Below are positions 14,744-21,922 of a stretch of 22,075 bases of DNA, one piece after another. The stretch lies in contig CAZBPK010000053.1 of the NCBI GenBank assembly GCA_964493765.1, forward strand, positions 1 through 22,075, written 5' to 3'. This DNA comes from CALLMJ01 sp964493765. GTDB taxonomy: Bacteria > Bacteroidota > Bacteroidia > J057 > CALLMJ01. The first letter of the stretch is position 1. Each line of letters starts with the position of its first letter. Both the position numbers and the translations under genes were made by a program. The notes beneath the pieces are model-generated. The model was not told the origin of the DNA. It did not search any database and saw nothing but the letters and a program-made list of their open reading frames with translations.

Positions 14744-15731
14744 AATATTAGTTACTGGTGGAACAGGTTTTTTAGGGCGTTTTATCATTGATAGGCTCAT
14801 AAGAGAAAAACTTTATGTAAAAGCCTTAGTAAGAAATCCTAACCACCATGCTATAAAAGATTGGGGAAATCACGTAGAAATTATTCAAGGGGATATTTTA
14901 GATATCCCCTCATTAGAGACTGCTTTTGAGGAAGTTACCCACGTAATACACTCTGCTGCAACAGTTACTTTTCATAAAAAAGAACATGCTTGGATGAAAA
15001 AAGTAAATGAAACAGGAACCGCAAATATTGTCAATTTATGTTTAGAAAAGGGTATTCATAGGCTTGTTCATGTAAGTTCAGTTTCAGCGTTAGGAAGAAC
15101 CGAAAAAAATGAACTTTTAAACGAAAATACGAAATGGCAAGAGTCTCCACTCAATACTTTTTATGCAAAAACAAAATATTTAGCAGAAAAACAAGTTTAT
15201 AGAGGTATTGAAGAAGGTTTAAATGCTGTAATTTGTAGCCCTTCCATGATTATGGGATATGGAGATTGGAATTTAGGCACTCCTAAAATGTTTTCTATGA
15301 TATACAAAGGATTTCCCTTTTATCCAGAAGGTATGAATGGTTTTGTTGGTGCAATTGATGTCGCTGAAGCAATTCGTATCATGCTTGATGCGCCCATTCC
15401 TAGTGGTAAAAAGTATGTACTTTCTCAATGTAATATGACTTACCAAAAGCTTTTTAATAGCATTGCATTTGCACTCAATAAACCTGAACCCAAATGGAAA
15501 ATTCCTAAAAATTTATCTTTAATTTATGGTTCTCTTTCTGAATTTTTGGGTGAATTATTTAAAAATCCTTCCTTAGTGACAAAAGAAACCGCTTTAACTT
15601 CTAGTTTGAATTTTCAATATGATGGTTCTTTAATTACCAAAGAGTTAGGTTTGATTTATACACCTGTTGAAATCATCATCAGAGAAACTGCAGCCTTATT
15701 TTTACAAGAAAATGTTATGAACAAAAAATAG
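14736..15731 (+). CDS. NAD(P)-dependent epimerase/dehydratase-like protein (extended SDR)
   Basis: The 331-residue protein is an extended short-chain dehydrogenase. The nucleotide-binding TGGTGFLG (7-14) opens the Rossmann fold, VIHSAATVTF follows strand 4, the Ser of VHVSSVSALG (about 111-120) is the catalytic serine, and YAKTK (143-147) is the YxxxK catalytic pair. CSPSMIMGYGDW is the family segment that follows. The nearest named groups are dihydroflavonol-4-reductase-like and sterol-dehydrogenase-like SDRs that act on small carbonyl or hydroxyl substrates; the actual substrate is not readable. It overlaps the cyclophilin gene by 8 nt and is followed 12 nt later by the VWA gene, so the three are probably co-transcribed. 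Confidence 0.9.
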   Translation: MSKILVTGGTGFLGRFIIDRLIREKLYVKALVRNPNHHAIKDWGNHVEIIQGDILDIPSLETAFEEVTHVIHSAATVTFHKKEHAWMKKVNETGTANIVNLCLEKGIHRLVHVSSVSALGRTEKNELLNENTKWQESPLNTFYAKTKYLAEKQVYRGIEEGLNAVICSPSMIMGYGDWNLGTPKMFSMIYKGFPFYPEGMNGFVGAIDVAEAIRIMLDAPIPSGKKYVLSQCNMTYQKLFNSIAFALNKPEPKWKIPKNLSLIYGSLSEFLGELFKNPSLVTKETALTSSLNFQYDGSLITKELGLIYTPVEIIIRETAALFLQENVMNKK

Positions 15732-15743
15732 TAGTAGATTTTC

Positions 15744-16685
15744 ATGTGGTATTGGGCATATCCTTATTGGGCATTTTTATTTATTTTATTTATTGTAGCT
15801 TTATTTTATCGTTGGAAAGTTTATAAAAAACAATTGGTTTTAACGGTTTCTAAATTACCGACCAGCGAAAAAAAATTTCCTTTTTGGATTGTTTTTATTC
15901 CCGAAATATTACTTTGGTTATCTTTAATTATGCTTATTATTGCCTTAATGCGTCCACAAAAAATTTTATCCTACAGCCAAAAAACAACTGAAGGAATTGA
16001 TATAATGCTGGTTTTAGATGCCTCTAAATCTATGGAAGCCAATGACTTTCTACCCAATCGTTTAGAAGTAGCAAAAAATGAATTAATTCAATTTATTGAA
16101 GAAAGAGAAAGCGACCGCATAGGCTTGGTTATTTTTGCGGAAGATGCTTTTTCCGCTTGTCCACTGACATTAGATAAAGATTTATTAAAAACGATTATTC
16201 AAGAAATCAATTCAGAAACATTGCCTAGTAGTGGAACAGCAATTGGCACTGCCTTAGTTACAGCGATTAATAGGCTTCAAAATGTGAAAGATTCAAAATC
16301 AAAGATTATTTTATTGGTTACCGACGGAGTTTCTAATAAAGGGAAAATAAATCCACTAACAGCCGCTGAATTAGCTGCAAAAAAAGGTATTAAAATATTT
16401 GCAATTGGAATTGGTACCAAAGAAGGGGAAGATACAGAATATGATTTTCCTACACTTCAAAAAATGGCTAACTTGACCCAAGGAAATGCTTATGAAGCCC
16501 AAGATATTCAAAAATTACAACTCATATTTGAAAAACTCCAATTAGAATATAAATCTTTGTTTCAACAACCCATAAAAAATAAAACCAAAGATATTTACCC
16601 CAATTTTTTATGGGCTTTTTTTGCCTTGTTTTTGGTAAGTTTTGTCCTAAAATCAATAGGGATTGACCAAATTTTTGCGGAATAA
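15744..16685 (+). CDS. BatA-like VWA domain membrane protein
   Basis: This 313-residue inner-membrane protein has two N-terminal membrane segments (about 8-22 and 48-68), a von Willebrand A domain and a C-terminal membrane segment (about 286-306). The metal-ion-dependent adhesion site is complete: DASKS at 92-96, Thr165 in SSGTAIGTA, and Asp194 in VTDG. The layout is that of BatA of the Bacteroidota aerotolerance operon, which usually sits with a MoxR ATPase, a DUF58 protein, BatB and TPR proteins. None of these is in the window and the next gene is on the other strand, so this copy is solitary and may have a different role. The assignment to the VWA family is sure; BatA is an inference. Confidence 0.88.
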   Translation: MWYWAYPYWAFLFILFIVALFYRWKVYKKQLVLTVSKLPTSEKKFPFWIVFIPEILLWLSLIMLIIALMRPQKILSYSQKTTEGIDIMLVLDASKSMEANDFLPNRLEVAKNELIQFIEERESDRIGLVIFAEDAFSACPLTLDKDLLKTIIQEINSETLPSSGTAIGTALVTAINRLQNVKDSKSKIILLVTDGVSNKGKINPLTAAELAAKKGIKIFAIGIGTKEGEDTEYDFPTLQKMANLTQGNAYEAQDIQKLQLIFEKLQLEYKSLFQQPIKNKTKDIYPNFLWAFFALFLVSFVLKSIGIDQIFAE

Positions 16686-16821
16686 ACTAGAATTTAAGCC
16701 TTCTCATACTTTATATTCTGGTTGAACTGTTTAAGGCTCAATGTTCGCTATTGTAAGCGTTTTTCTACTTTTTCAAAAATGTTAAAAAACAGTGCTAAAC
16801 TTCAAATTTCTTCTGATAATT

Positions 16822-16840
16822 AAAGAAAGGAATTTTCTTT
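16822..16840. terminator. AT-only hairpin between convergent genes
   Basis: AAAGAAA (16822-16828) and TTTCTTT (16834-16840) can pair around a GGAAT loop, just before the porT stop codon and downstream of the VWA gene. It lacks GC pairs, so it is a weak candidate for a shared terminator. Confidence 0.25.
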
Positions 16841-16843
16841 TCT

Positions 16844-17539
16844 CTATTCAAAATTTAAGCTAAAAAGCAAAGTATGGGTTCTAATTCTACGAATATTTTC
16901 ACCAAAACTTGTATTTTCACCCACATAAATATTGGGTAATCCAAAAGAATAAGAAATTTCAGGACTTAATTTTACCCTATCGCCATAAATATCAATTCCA
17001 AAAGCTACAACAACAGAATGGTCATATTTTTCTGTTTTGAGGATATCTGGGTCATCTTTAACTTTTTTATCAGAAGATAAATTCCAACTAAATTTTCCAC
17101 CACCCATCACATAAACACGGTGATTTCTCCAAAATTGAGATTTGAATTTCAATAATAAAGGTAAATCCAAATAAGCGGCTTCTAATCTTCTTAAAAAAGT
17201 TGAATCTTGATTAAGTTTATAATTAAAATTACGTTGTTGAAGAGAAACAGACGGGATAAAACGCAGATCCCACATATCAGCCAATTTTAAATTGGAAATC
17301 ATACCCAAATTAATACCGGGAATGGGCTTTGCAACAATATCTTTTAGTCCGGGTCTTCTTGGATTATTTTCTAAATTTCCATAATCTAATCTTACCATGG
17401 AATAGTTCATACCCATAGTAAAACCTAAATTAAAAGCTCTCCAATCATAATGTTTATTATGTTGGGAAAAACCCAAGAGATGGGTCATGATAAATGCAAA
17501 AATGAGAATAGTTATTTTCTTAAAAGATAAAGTGAGCAT
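16844..17539 (-). CDS. porT: PorT, T9SS outer-membrane beta-barrel component
   Basis: PorT (SprT in gliding flavobacteria) is an outer-membrane protein needed for type IX secretion. The product has a signal peptide (MLTLSFKKITILIFAF to GFSQ) followed by an 8-strand-barrel-like sequence ending in an aromatic beta-strand (LLFSLNFE). Characteristic features are FNLGFTMGMN early on, GINLGMISNLKLADMWDLRF and LRFIPSVSLQQRNF, AAYLDLPLLLKFKS, and SPEISYSFGLPNIY. Its position directly downstream of ubiE is a known PorT neighbourhood. The start at 17537-17539 leaves a 28-nt overlap with ubiE; an upstream ATG at 17563 would lengthen the overlap and put eight residues before the signal sequence. A generic PorT-family barrel is the main alternative, but sequence and context favour true PorT. 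Confidence 0.85.
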   Translation of the reverse strand: MLTLSFKKITILIFAFIMTHLLGFSQHNKHYDWRAFNLGFTMGMNYSMVRLDYGNLENNPRRPGLKDIVAKPIPGINLGMISNLKLADMWDLRFIPSVSLQQRNFNYKLNQDSTFLRRLEAAYLDLPLLLKFKSQFWRNHRVYVMGGGKFSWNLSSDKKVKDDPDILKTEKYDHSVVVAFGIDIYGDRVKLSPEISYSFGLPNIYVGENTSFGENIRRIRTHTLLFSLNFE

Positions 17540-18240
17540 ATTCCAAAAGTTAAGGGTTTCCATTCTGTTTGAATAAAATGATTATGATGGCAAATTTCTA
17601 AAAAATCTTTACCATTAGGAAAAGCTTCTACTGATTTTGGTAAATATTCATAAGCAGAAGGGTCTTTGGAGAACCATTTTCCGATTGTTGGCAAAATATT
17701 TTTAAAATATAAATTAAAAAGTTGTTTCATAGGAAATTGTGAAGGGATAGCAGGTTCTAAAATCGCAACCATTCCACCGGGTTTTAAAACTCTATAAATC
17801 TCTGATAAGCCTTTATGAAGGTTTTCAAAATTTCTAACTCCAAAACCAATCGTGATTGCATCAGCGTAGTTATCGGGAAAAGGTAAATTTTCGCTATCCC
17901 CTTTTTGCATATCAATGAGTTGATCTAAATTTCTTTTTTTTATTTTTTCTCTACCCATTTGAAGCATACCCTCAGAAATATCTAACCCAATAATTTTGTG
18001 GGGTTGAAGTTTAGAGGCTTCAATAGCGAAATCGCCTGTACCAGTAGCAATATCTAAAATGATTTTGGGTTGAATTATACCAATTCGCTGAATAGCTTTT
18101 CTTCTCCATAAAATGTCCATACCCATGCTTAAAAAATGATTCAAAAAATCATATTTATGAGAAATGCTATCGAACATTTTTTCTACTTGCTCTTTTTTTG
18201 AGCCTTGTTCGCTGTAAGGTTTAACGATTGTTTCTGACAT
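17512..18240 (-). CDS. ubiE/menG: Demethylmenaquinone methyltransferase
   Basis: The enzyme uses S-adenosylmethionine to methylate demethylmenaquinone in the last step of menaquinone synthesis. The 242-residue protein has the N-terminal VEKMFDSISHKYDFLNHFLSMGMDILWRR signature, SAM motif I ILDIATGTGDFAIEA (about 61-75), GLDISEGMLQMG, DSENLPFPDNYADAITIGFGVRNFENL, and RVLKPGGMVAILEPAIP. Most homologues read ILEFSxP at that last point; the EPA here is a small departure. Ubiquinone biosynthesis is not expected in Bacteroidota, so a role in menaquinone is inferred. It starts 20 nt after the upstream beta-barrel gene's stop codon and overlaps porT. Confidence 0.95.
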   Translation of the reverse strand: MSETIVKPYSEQGSKKEQVEKMFDSISHKYDFLNHFLSMGMDILWRRKAIQRIGIIQPKIILDIATGTGDFAIEASKLQPHKIIGLDISEGMLQMGREKIKKRNLDQLIDMQKGDSENLPFPDNYADAITIGFGVRNFENLHKGLSEIYRVLKPGGMVAILEPAIPSQFPMKQLFNLYFKNILPTIGKWFSKDPSAYEYLPKSVEAFPNGKDFLEICHHNHFIQTEWKPLTFGICSLYLLRK

Positions 18241-18248
18241 TGAATTTA

Positions 18249-18256
18249 CAAAAATA
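18249..18256 (-). promoter_or_regulatory. Putative -7 box for ubiE
   Basis: The minus strand reads TATTTTTG, matching TAnnTTTG, 8 nt before the ubiE ATG. No -33 box at the right distance is seen. It could give ubiE-porT its own start in addition to read-through from the gene upstream. Confidence 0.3.
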
Positions 18257-18260
18257 ACAA

Positions 18261-18995
18261 TTATTTGATTTGGTAATTAACAGCAACTTGTAAATGGGAG
18301 TTCAAAAATTTTCTTTCTTCTTGATTATTATCTTTAAAAAAACCCTCTCTATAAATAGACCTTATGCTTTTATGATAACGAATTTGAACTTCAAATTCGG
18401 GAAAAAAGTAAAAACTGACCCCCGTATTTGCTCCATAATCCCATTTTTGAATATCGGAAGCATTTTCATAGTTTCTATAAACATCATCAACGATACCCCC
18501 TTCACCTACAATCACTTTTACAGTTCCTTTATCGGAGGCGTGTAATAAATAATGGATTTGAGAACCCAATTGAACTGCTAACCATTTTTTGATTAACCAA
18601 GAAGCATTGATGGGTAACGTTAAATAACGTAGTTTTAAATCACCTGCTACCCAAGCATTATAAAATGTAGGCAATTGGGTGATTGTACTTCCAAATTTTA
18701 CATCTACAATTGTATCTCTACGATATTGTTTGGTATAGGGGGAGTTTCCTCTTGAATCATAATATAAATTGGTTTCTAAATATACTTTTTTTGAGAAGTA
18801 ATATTTTCCAAAGATACCGATTAAAGGTCCTATTCCCAGTTCACCATCTTCCCCTTTCTCTAATTTATTTGGAATTGGAGCTCCAGCACTAAGACCACTT
18901 CTTACGCCAAATTTCCACTTTTTTTCTAATGGATTTTCTTGTGCATATACCTTTGAAAAGATTGCAATAATCGCAATCAGAAATATTTTTTTCAT
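18261..18995 (-). CDS. Outer-membrane beta-barrel protein (PorT-like family)
   Basis: The 244-residue product has a strong signal peptide (residues 1-18, ending KVYAQ) and a barrel-like mature part of alternating strands: WKFGVRSGLSAGAPIP, LGIGPLIGIFGKYYFSKKVYLETNLYYDSRG, LRYLTLPINASWLIKKWLAVQLGSQ, WDYGANTGVSFYFFPEFEVQIRYHKSI, and a C-terminal strand LQVAVNYQIK. This is the common 8-stranded outer-membrane fold of Bacteroidota with a TLPI-type strand. No enzyme motif is present, so the specific role is unknown. It is 20 nt upstream of ubiE and probably heads the ubiE-porT transcript from the promoter at 19005-19036. Confidence 0.8.
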   Translation of the reverse strand: MKKIFLIAIIAIFSKVYAQENPLEKKWKFGVRSGLSAGAPIPNKLEKGEDGELGIGPLIGIFGKYYFSKKVYLETNLYYDSRGNSPYTKQYRRDTIVDVKFGSTITQLPTFYNAWVAGDLKLRYLTLPINASWLIKKWLAVQLGSQIHYLLHASDKGTVKVIVGEGGIVDDVYRNYENASDIQKWDYGANTGVSFYFFPEFEVQIRYHKSIRSIYREGFFKDNNQEERKFLNSHLQVAVNYQIK

Positions 18996-19004
18996 ATCAA
19001 ATTA

Positions 19005-19036
19005 CAAAGATATTACTAAAAATAAGAAAATCCAAA
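19005..19036 (-). promoter_or_regulatory. Putative Bacteroidota-type promoter of the OMP-ubiE-porT run
   Basis: On the minus strand TTTG (19033-19036) is followed after 20 nt by TATCTTTG (19005-19012), a near-ideal pair. The ATG of the beta-barrel gene is 10 nt further on, so the leader is very short. Confidence 0.6.
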
Positions 19037-19127
19037 TTCTGAGAAGATGAAAAAAGATACTTTAAGTTTTAAGCATTGCTTTTGATAAGCATAAGAATAC
19101 GAAAAGCACAAAATGAAATCTAATTAA

Positions 19128-19158
19128 AGAAAAACGAGACAGAATTATATTCTGTCCC
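19128..19158 (-). terminator. Intrinsic terminator of the T9SS cargo gene
   Basis: GACAGAAT (19138-19145) and ATTCTGTC (19149-19156) pair perfectly with a 3-nt loop, extended by outer C-G pairs. On the minus strand the stem is followed by TTTTTCTTT, as in a rho-independent terminator. It sits about 28 nt after the stop codon of the gene at 19184-21844. Confidence 0.75.
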
Positions 19159-19183
19159 GTTAATGCAGTATGGCAATAGTTGG

Positions 19184-21844
19184 TTATCTAACTATTAACT
19201 TTTGAACTGCTGCTGTTTCTTTTTCACGGACAAAATACATACCTGCGGGAAGGTTTTCATTTACCTGTAAGGCAGTGCCTTGGGTGTGGAAAGTATTGAT
19301 AAGTTTACCTGTGATGTCCGTTAGTTCAAAAATAGCAGGTTTTTCGGATTGGAGGATGAAGGTACCGTTATTGGGATTGGGATAAACCTTCCATGAATCC
19401 TCTCCCATGTCTATATTTACTGCACGAATTTGAGAATAAGAATAGCTACCATCATTGTCAACTTGCTTTAAGCGGTAGTAAGAAACGCCTTTATATGGAC
19501 TTTCATCATAGGTTTGATAGAAAAGAGTAGTGCTGGAGTTTTTAGCACCTTTTTGGGTAGTAATAGTTTCAAAGTCAACGCCATTGACACTGCGTTCTAT
19601 GGCAAAATAGTTTGTATTGTTTTCTGTGGCAGTAGCCCATTCAAAACGAACTTTCGATGAATTATCAACAAACGCTTCAAAACTTAAAAGTGTAACAGGC
19701 AAAGGAGTACAAGAAACATCAGGACACAACTTCGTAACAAAAACATCATAACTTCCCCCGCCATACGTCGTCTGAAAAACCCCTGCGGTAATGTCGTAAT
19801 TGGTGGATTGTGTATATCCCGACACGTACGCATTCCCGTTTCCGTCTATAGCTATGCTGTATCCTATGTCTTGATTACTCCCACCAATATATGTGGAATA
19901 CACCAATGCCGTACCCGTACTGTTCAACTTCGTAACAAATAAATCCGAACCTCCCCCATTCGTCGTCTGAAAAGCCCCTGCGATAATGTCGTAATTGGAA
20001 GAAGTTGTATATCCCGTAATGAACACATTCCCGCTTACGTTTATGGCTATGCTACGTCCAAAATCATTATTACTCCCCCCAATATAGGTGGAATACACCA
20101 ATCCTGTACCCGTGCTGTTCAACTTAGTAACAAAAACATCATAAGATCCTCCCTTCGTTGTCTGAAATGCCCCTGCGGTAATATCATAATTGGTGGAAAA
20201 TGTAGATCCCGTAATGTAAGCATTCCCGCTAGCGTCTATGGCAATGTCAAATCCCTCCTCATCACTACTCCCTCCAATATAGGTAGAGTACACCAATGCC
20301 GTACCCGTGCTGTTCAACTTCGTAACAAAAACATCATAACCTCCCCCGCGTGTCGTCTGAAAAGCCCCTGCGGTAATGTCGTAATTAGTGGAAGATGTAT
20401 ATCCCGTAATGTAAGCATTCCCGCTCACATCTATGGCTATGCCAAATCCCTCCTCATCACCACTCCCTCCAATATAGGTAGAATACACCAATGCCGTACC
20501 TGTGCTGTTCAACTTCGTAACAAAAACATCATAAACTCCTCCCTTCGTTGTCTGAAACGCCCCTGGGGTAATATCGTAATTGGTGGATAATGTCATTCCT
20601 GACACGTACACATTCCCGCTGCCGTCTATGGCGATGCTATATCCAAAATCATTATTACTCCCCCCAATATAGGTGGAATATATCAATGCCGTACCCGTGC
20701 TATTCAACTTCGTCACAAAAACATCATAATTTCCCCCATTCGTCATCTGAAATGCCCCTGCGGTAATGTCGTAATTGATGGACAATGTATATCCCGTAAT
20801 GTAAGTATTCCCGCTTACGTCTATAGCTAGGTCATACCCCTCCTCATCACTACTCCCTCCTATATAGGTAGAATATATCAACGCAGTACCTATGCTGTTC
20901 AACTTCGTAACAAAAACATAATAACTTCCACCATTCGGCGTCGTCTGAAATGCCCCTGCGGTAATGTCGTAATTGGTGGATTGTGTCCATCCCGTCACAT
21001 ACGCATTCCCGCTGCCATCCACACCAATATCATTGGCCCATTCCGAATCACTCCCTCCAATATAGGTGGAATAAATCAAGGGGTCTATGATTAAGTCTTG
21101 GGTTCGGTCATAGTTGCCTACGGCTATTTTCCAAGTATTGCCTTGCTTTTCAAAGCGGCTGGCTACCGTGTTTTTGCCTTGGTAGGTATGTAACTCCGCC
21201 ATGGCTACTTCGCCAAAGCGAGTAGTAAAATACAGGTTGTCGTTTTTAATATACGCATCGTTTTGTCCTTCCAAGGTAAAGGCAATTTTAGAAGGGTCGG
21301 CACCGGGGTGTACTACATAGTCATACCGCAAACTGCCTTTGTCAAAGTAATAACGTAAGTCTATGCCATTATATACGTTCTTTACCACGGCTTCTTTATA
21401 AAGCCCTACGTTAGAAGCATGCTTGCTCGGGTCGTTGCCTATCAGGTAATTATAATAACCTACCTGCTTTTGCTTGCCTTCGCGTTGCGGAGCAGGATTG
21501 TGGTTTTGCAGTTTGAGAAGTACACGGTGTCCCAGTAAGGTGCTGTTTTCTAAGTCGTCGTGGTGGAACTTGTCACCAGCAGGGATGCTGGTGTTACTGT
21601 GACCAGCAGGGATGCTGGTGGTACGTTCAACCTTGTAAAACGTGTAATTCACGCCATACTTGGTTATCCAGGCGTCTAATCCGCCCATGCGACATAAATA
21701 CAATACATCACTATGCCATTGTCCTTTGTTTTCAATGAAGTAGTGTTTGTCCATTTTGCTCATTTTTTGCTGAGCCTCTGCATTTTGCGCCAGCACTTGC
21801 GTAATTACAAGGCATAGCAGCAATAAGAATGTTAAGATTTTCAT
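19184..21844 (-). CDS. T9SS-exported SBBP beta-propeller protein
   Basis: The 886-residue surface or secreted protein has a signal peptide (1-20, ending QVLAQ). It then has an N-terminal domain typical of this group, with HYFIENKGQWHSDVLYL near residue 34 and a stretch ending DLIIDPLIYSTYIGG. Seven SBBP repeats of 65-66 residues follow, each with the pattern YSTYIGGS...IDxSGNxYxxGxT...YDITAGAFQTT...DVFVTKLNSTGTAL. After them comes an Fn3-like segment (PVTLLSFEAFVDNSSKVRFEW...VSYYRLKQVDNDGSYSYS) and a C-terminal T9SS type A sorting domain (VYPNPNNGTF...DITGKLI...LPAGMYFVR...KLIVR). The seven repeats could close a seven-bladed propeller; the ligand is unknown. Base composition is clearly higher in GC than neighbours. 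Export by the T9SS, of which PorT is encoded nearby, is inferred from the sorting domain. Confidence 0.95.
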   Translation of the reverse strand: MKILTFLLLLCLVITQVLAQNAEAQQKMSKMDKHYFIENKGQWHSDVLYLCRMGGLDAWITKYGVNYTFYKVERTTSIPAGHSNTSIPAGDKFHHDDLENSTLLGHRVLLKLQNHNPAPQREGKQKQVGYYNYLIGNDPSKHASNVGLYKEAVVKNVYNGIDLRYYFDKGSLRYDYVVHPGADPSKIAFTLEGQNDAYIKNDNLYFTTRFGEVAMAELHTYQGKNTVASRFEKQGNTWKIAVGNYDRTQDLIIDPLIYSTYIGGSDSEWANDIGVDGSGNAYVTGWTQSTNYDITAGAFQTTPNGGSYYVFVTKLNSIGTALIYSTYIGGSSDEEGYDLAIDVSGNTYITGYTLSINYDITAGAFQMTNGGNYDVFVTKLNSTGTALIYSTYIGGSNNDFGYSIAIDGSGNVYVSGMTLSTNYDITPGAFQTTKGGVYDVFVTKLNSTGTALVYSTYIGGSGDEEGFGIAIDVSGNAYITGYTSSTNYDITAGAFQTTRGGGYDVFVTKLNSTGTALVYSTYIGGSSDEEGFDIAIDASGNAYITGSTFSTNYDITAGAFQTTKGGSYDVFVTKLNSTGTGLVYSTYIGGSNNDFGRSIAINVSGNVFITGYTTSSNYDIIAGAFQTTNGGGSDLFVTKLNSTGTALVYSTYIGGSNQDIGYSIAIDGNGNAYVSGYTQSTNYDITAGVFQTTYGGGSYDVFVTKLCPDVSCTPLPVTLLSFEAFVDNSSKVRFEWATATENNTNYFAIERSVNGVDFETITTQKGAKNSSTTLFYQTYDESPYKGVSYYRLKQVDNDGSYSYSQIRAVNIDMGEDSWKVYPNPNNGTFILQSEKPAIFELTDITGKLINTFHTQGTALQVNENLPAGMYFVREKETAAVQKLIVR
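19727..21076 (-). repeat. Seven tandem 195-nt repeats coding SBBP units
   Basis: The marker tatagg/tatatg (start of the GGIYTS segment in plus-strand reading) recurs at 21063, 20863, 20668, 20473, 20278, 20083 and 19888. Five steps are 195 nt or multiples close to it and the first step is about 198-200. The copies are very similar at the nucleotide level, far more than needed to keep the protein fold, which points to recent expansion or gene conversion. Confidence 0.85.
21575..21619. repeat. Two in-frame copies of an 18-nt palindromic hairpin
   Basis: ACCAGCAGGGATGCTGGT occurs at 21575-21592 and again at 21602-21619, 27 nt apart. Each copy is a perfect 7-bp inverted repeat around GGGA. They lie inside the coding region of the propeller protein and read as TSIPAG in both copies (RTTSIPAGHSNTSIPAGD), keeping the frame. 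This looks like insertion of a short REP-like palindrome. Confidence 0.7.
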
Positions 21845-21922
21845 AAAATTGTAAAATTTAGTTTTTGATAAATTAAAAGGTTATTGATATAAATGCGAAT
21901 TTTTTTTAAAGATTTTTTTGTT
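21845..21922. other. Short intergenic gap upstream of the propeller gene
   Basis: This AT-rich gap of about 80 nt separates the propeller gene's start (ATG at 21842-21844) from the end of the DUF488-like fragment. No clear -33/-7 pair is seen; TAAATTTT on the minus strand is only a partial -7 match. Confidence 0.3.
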
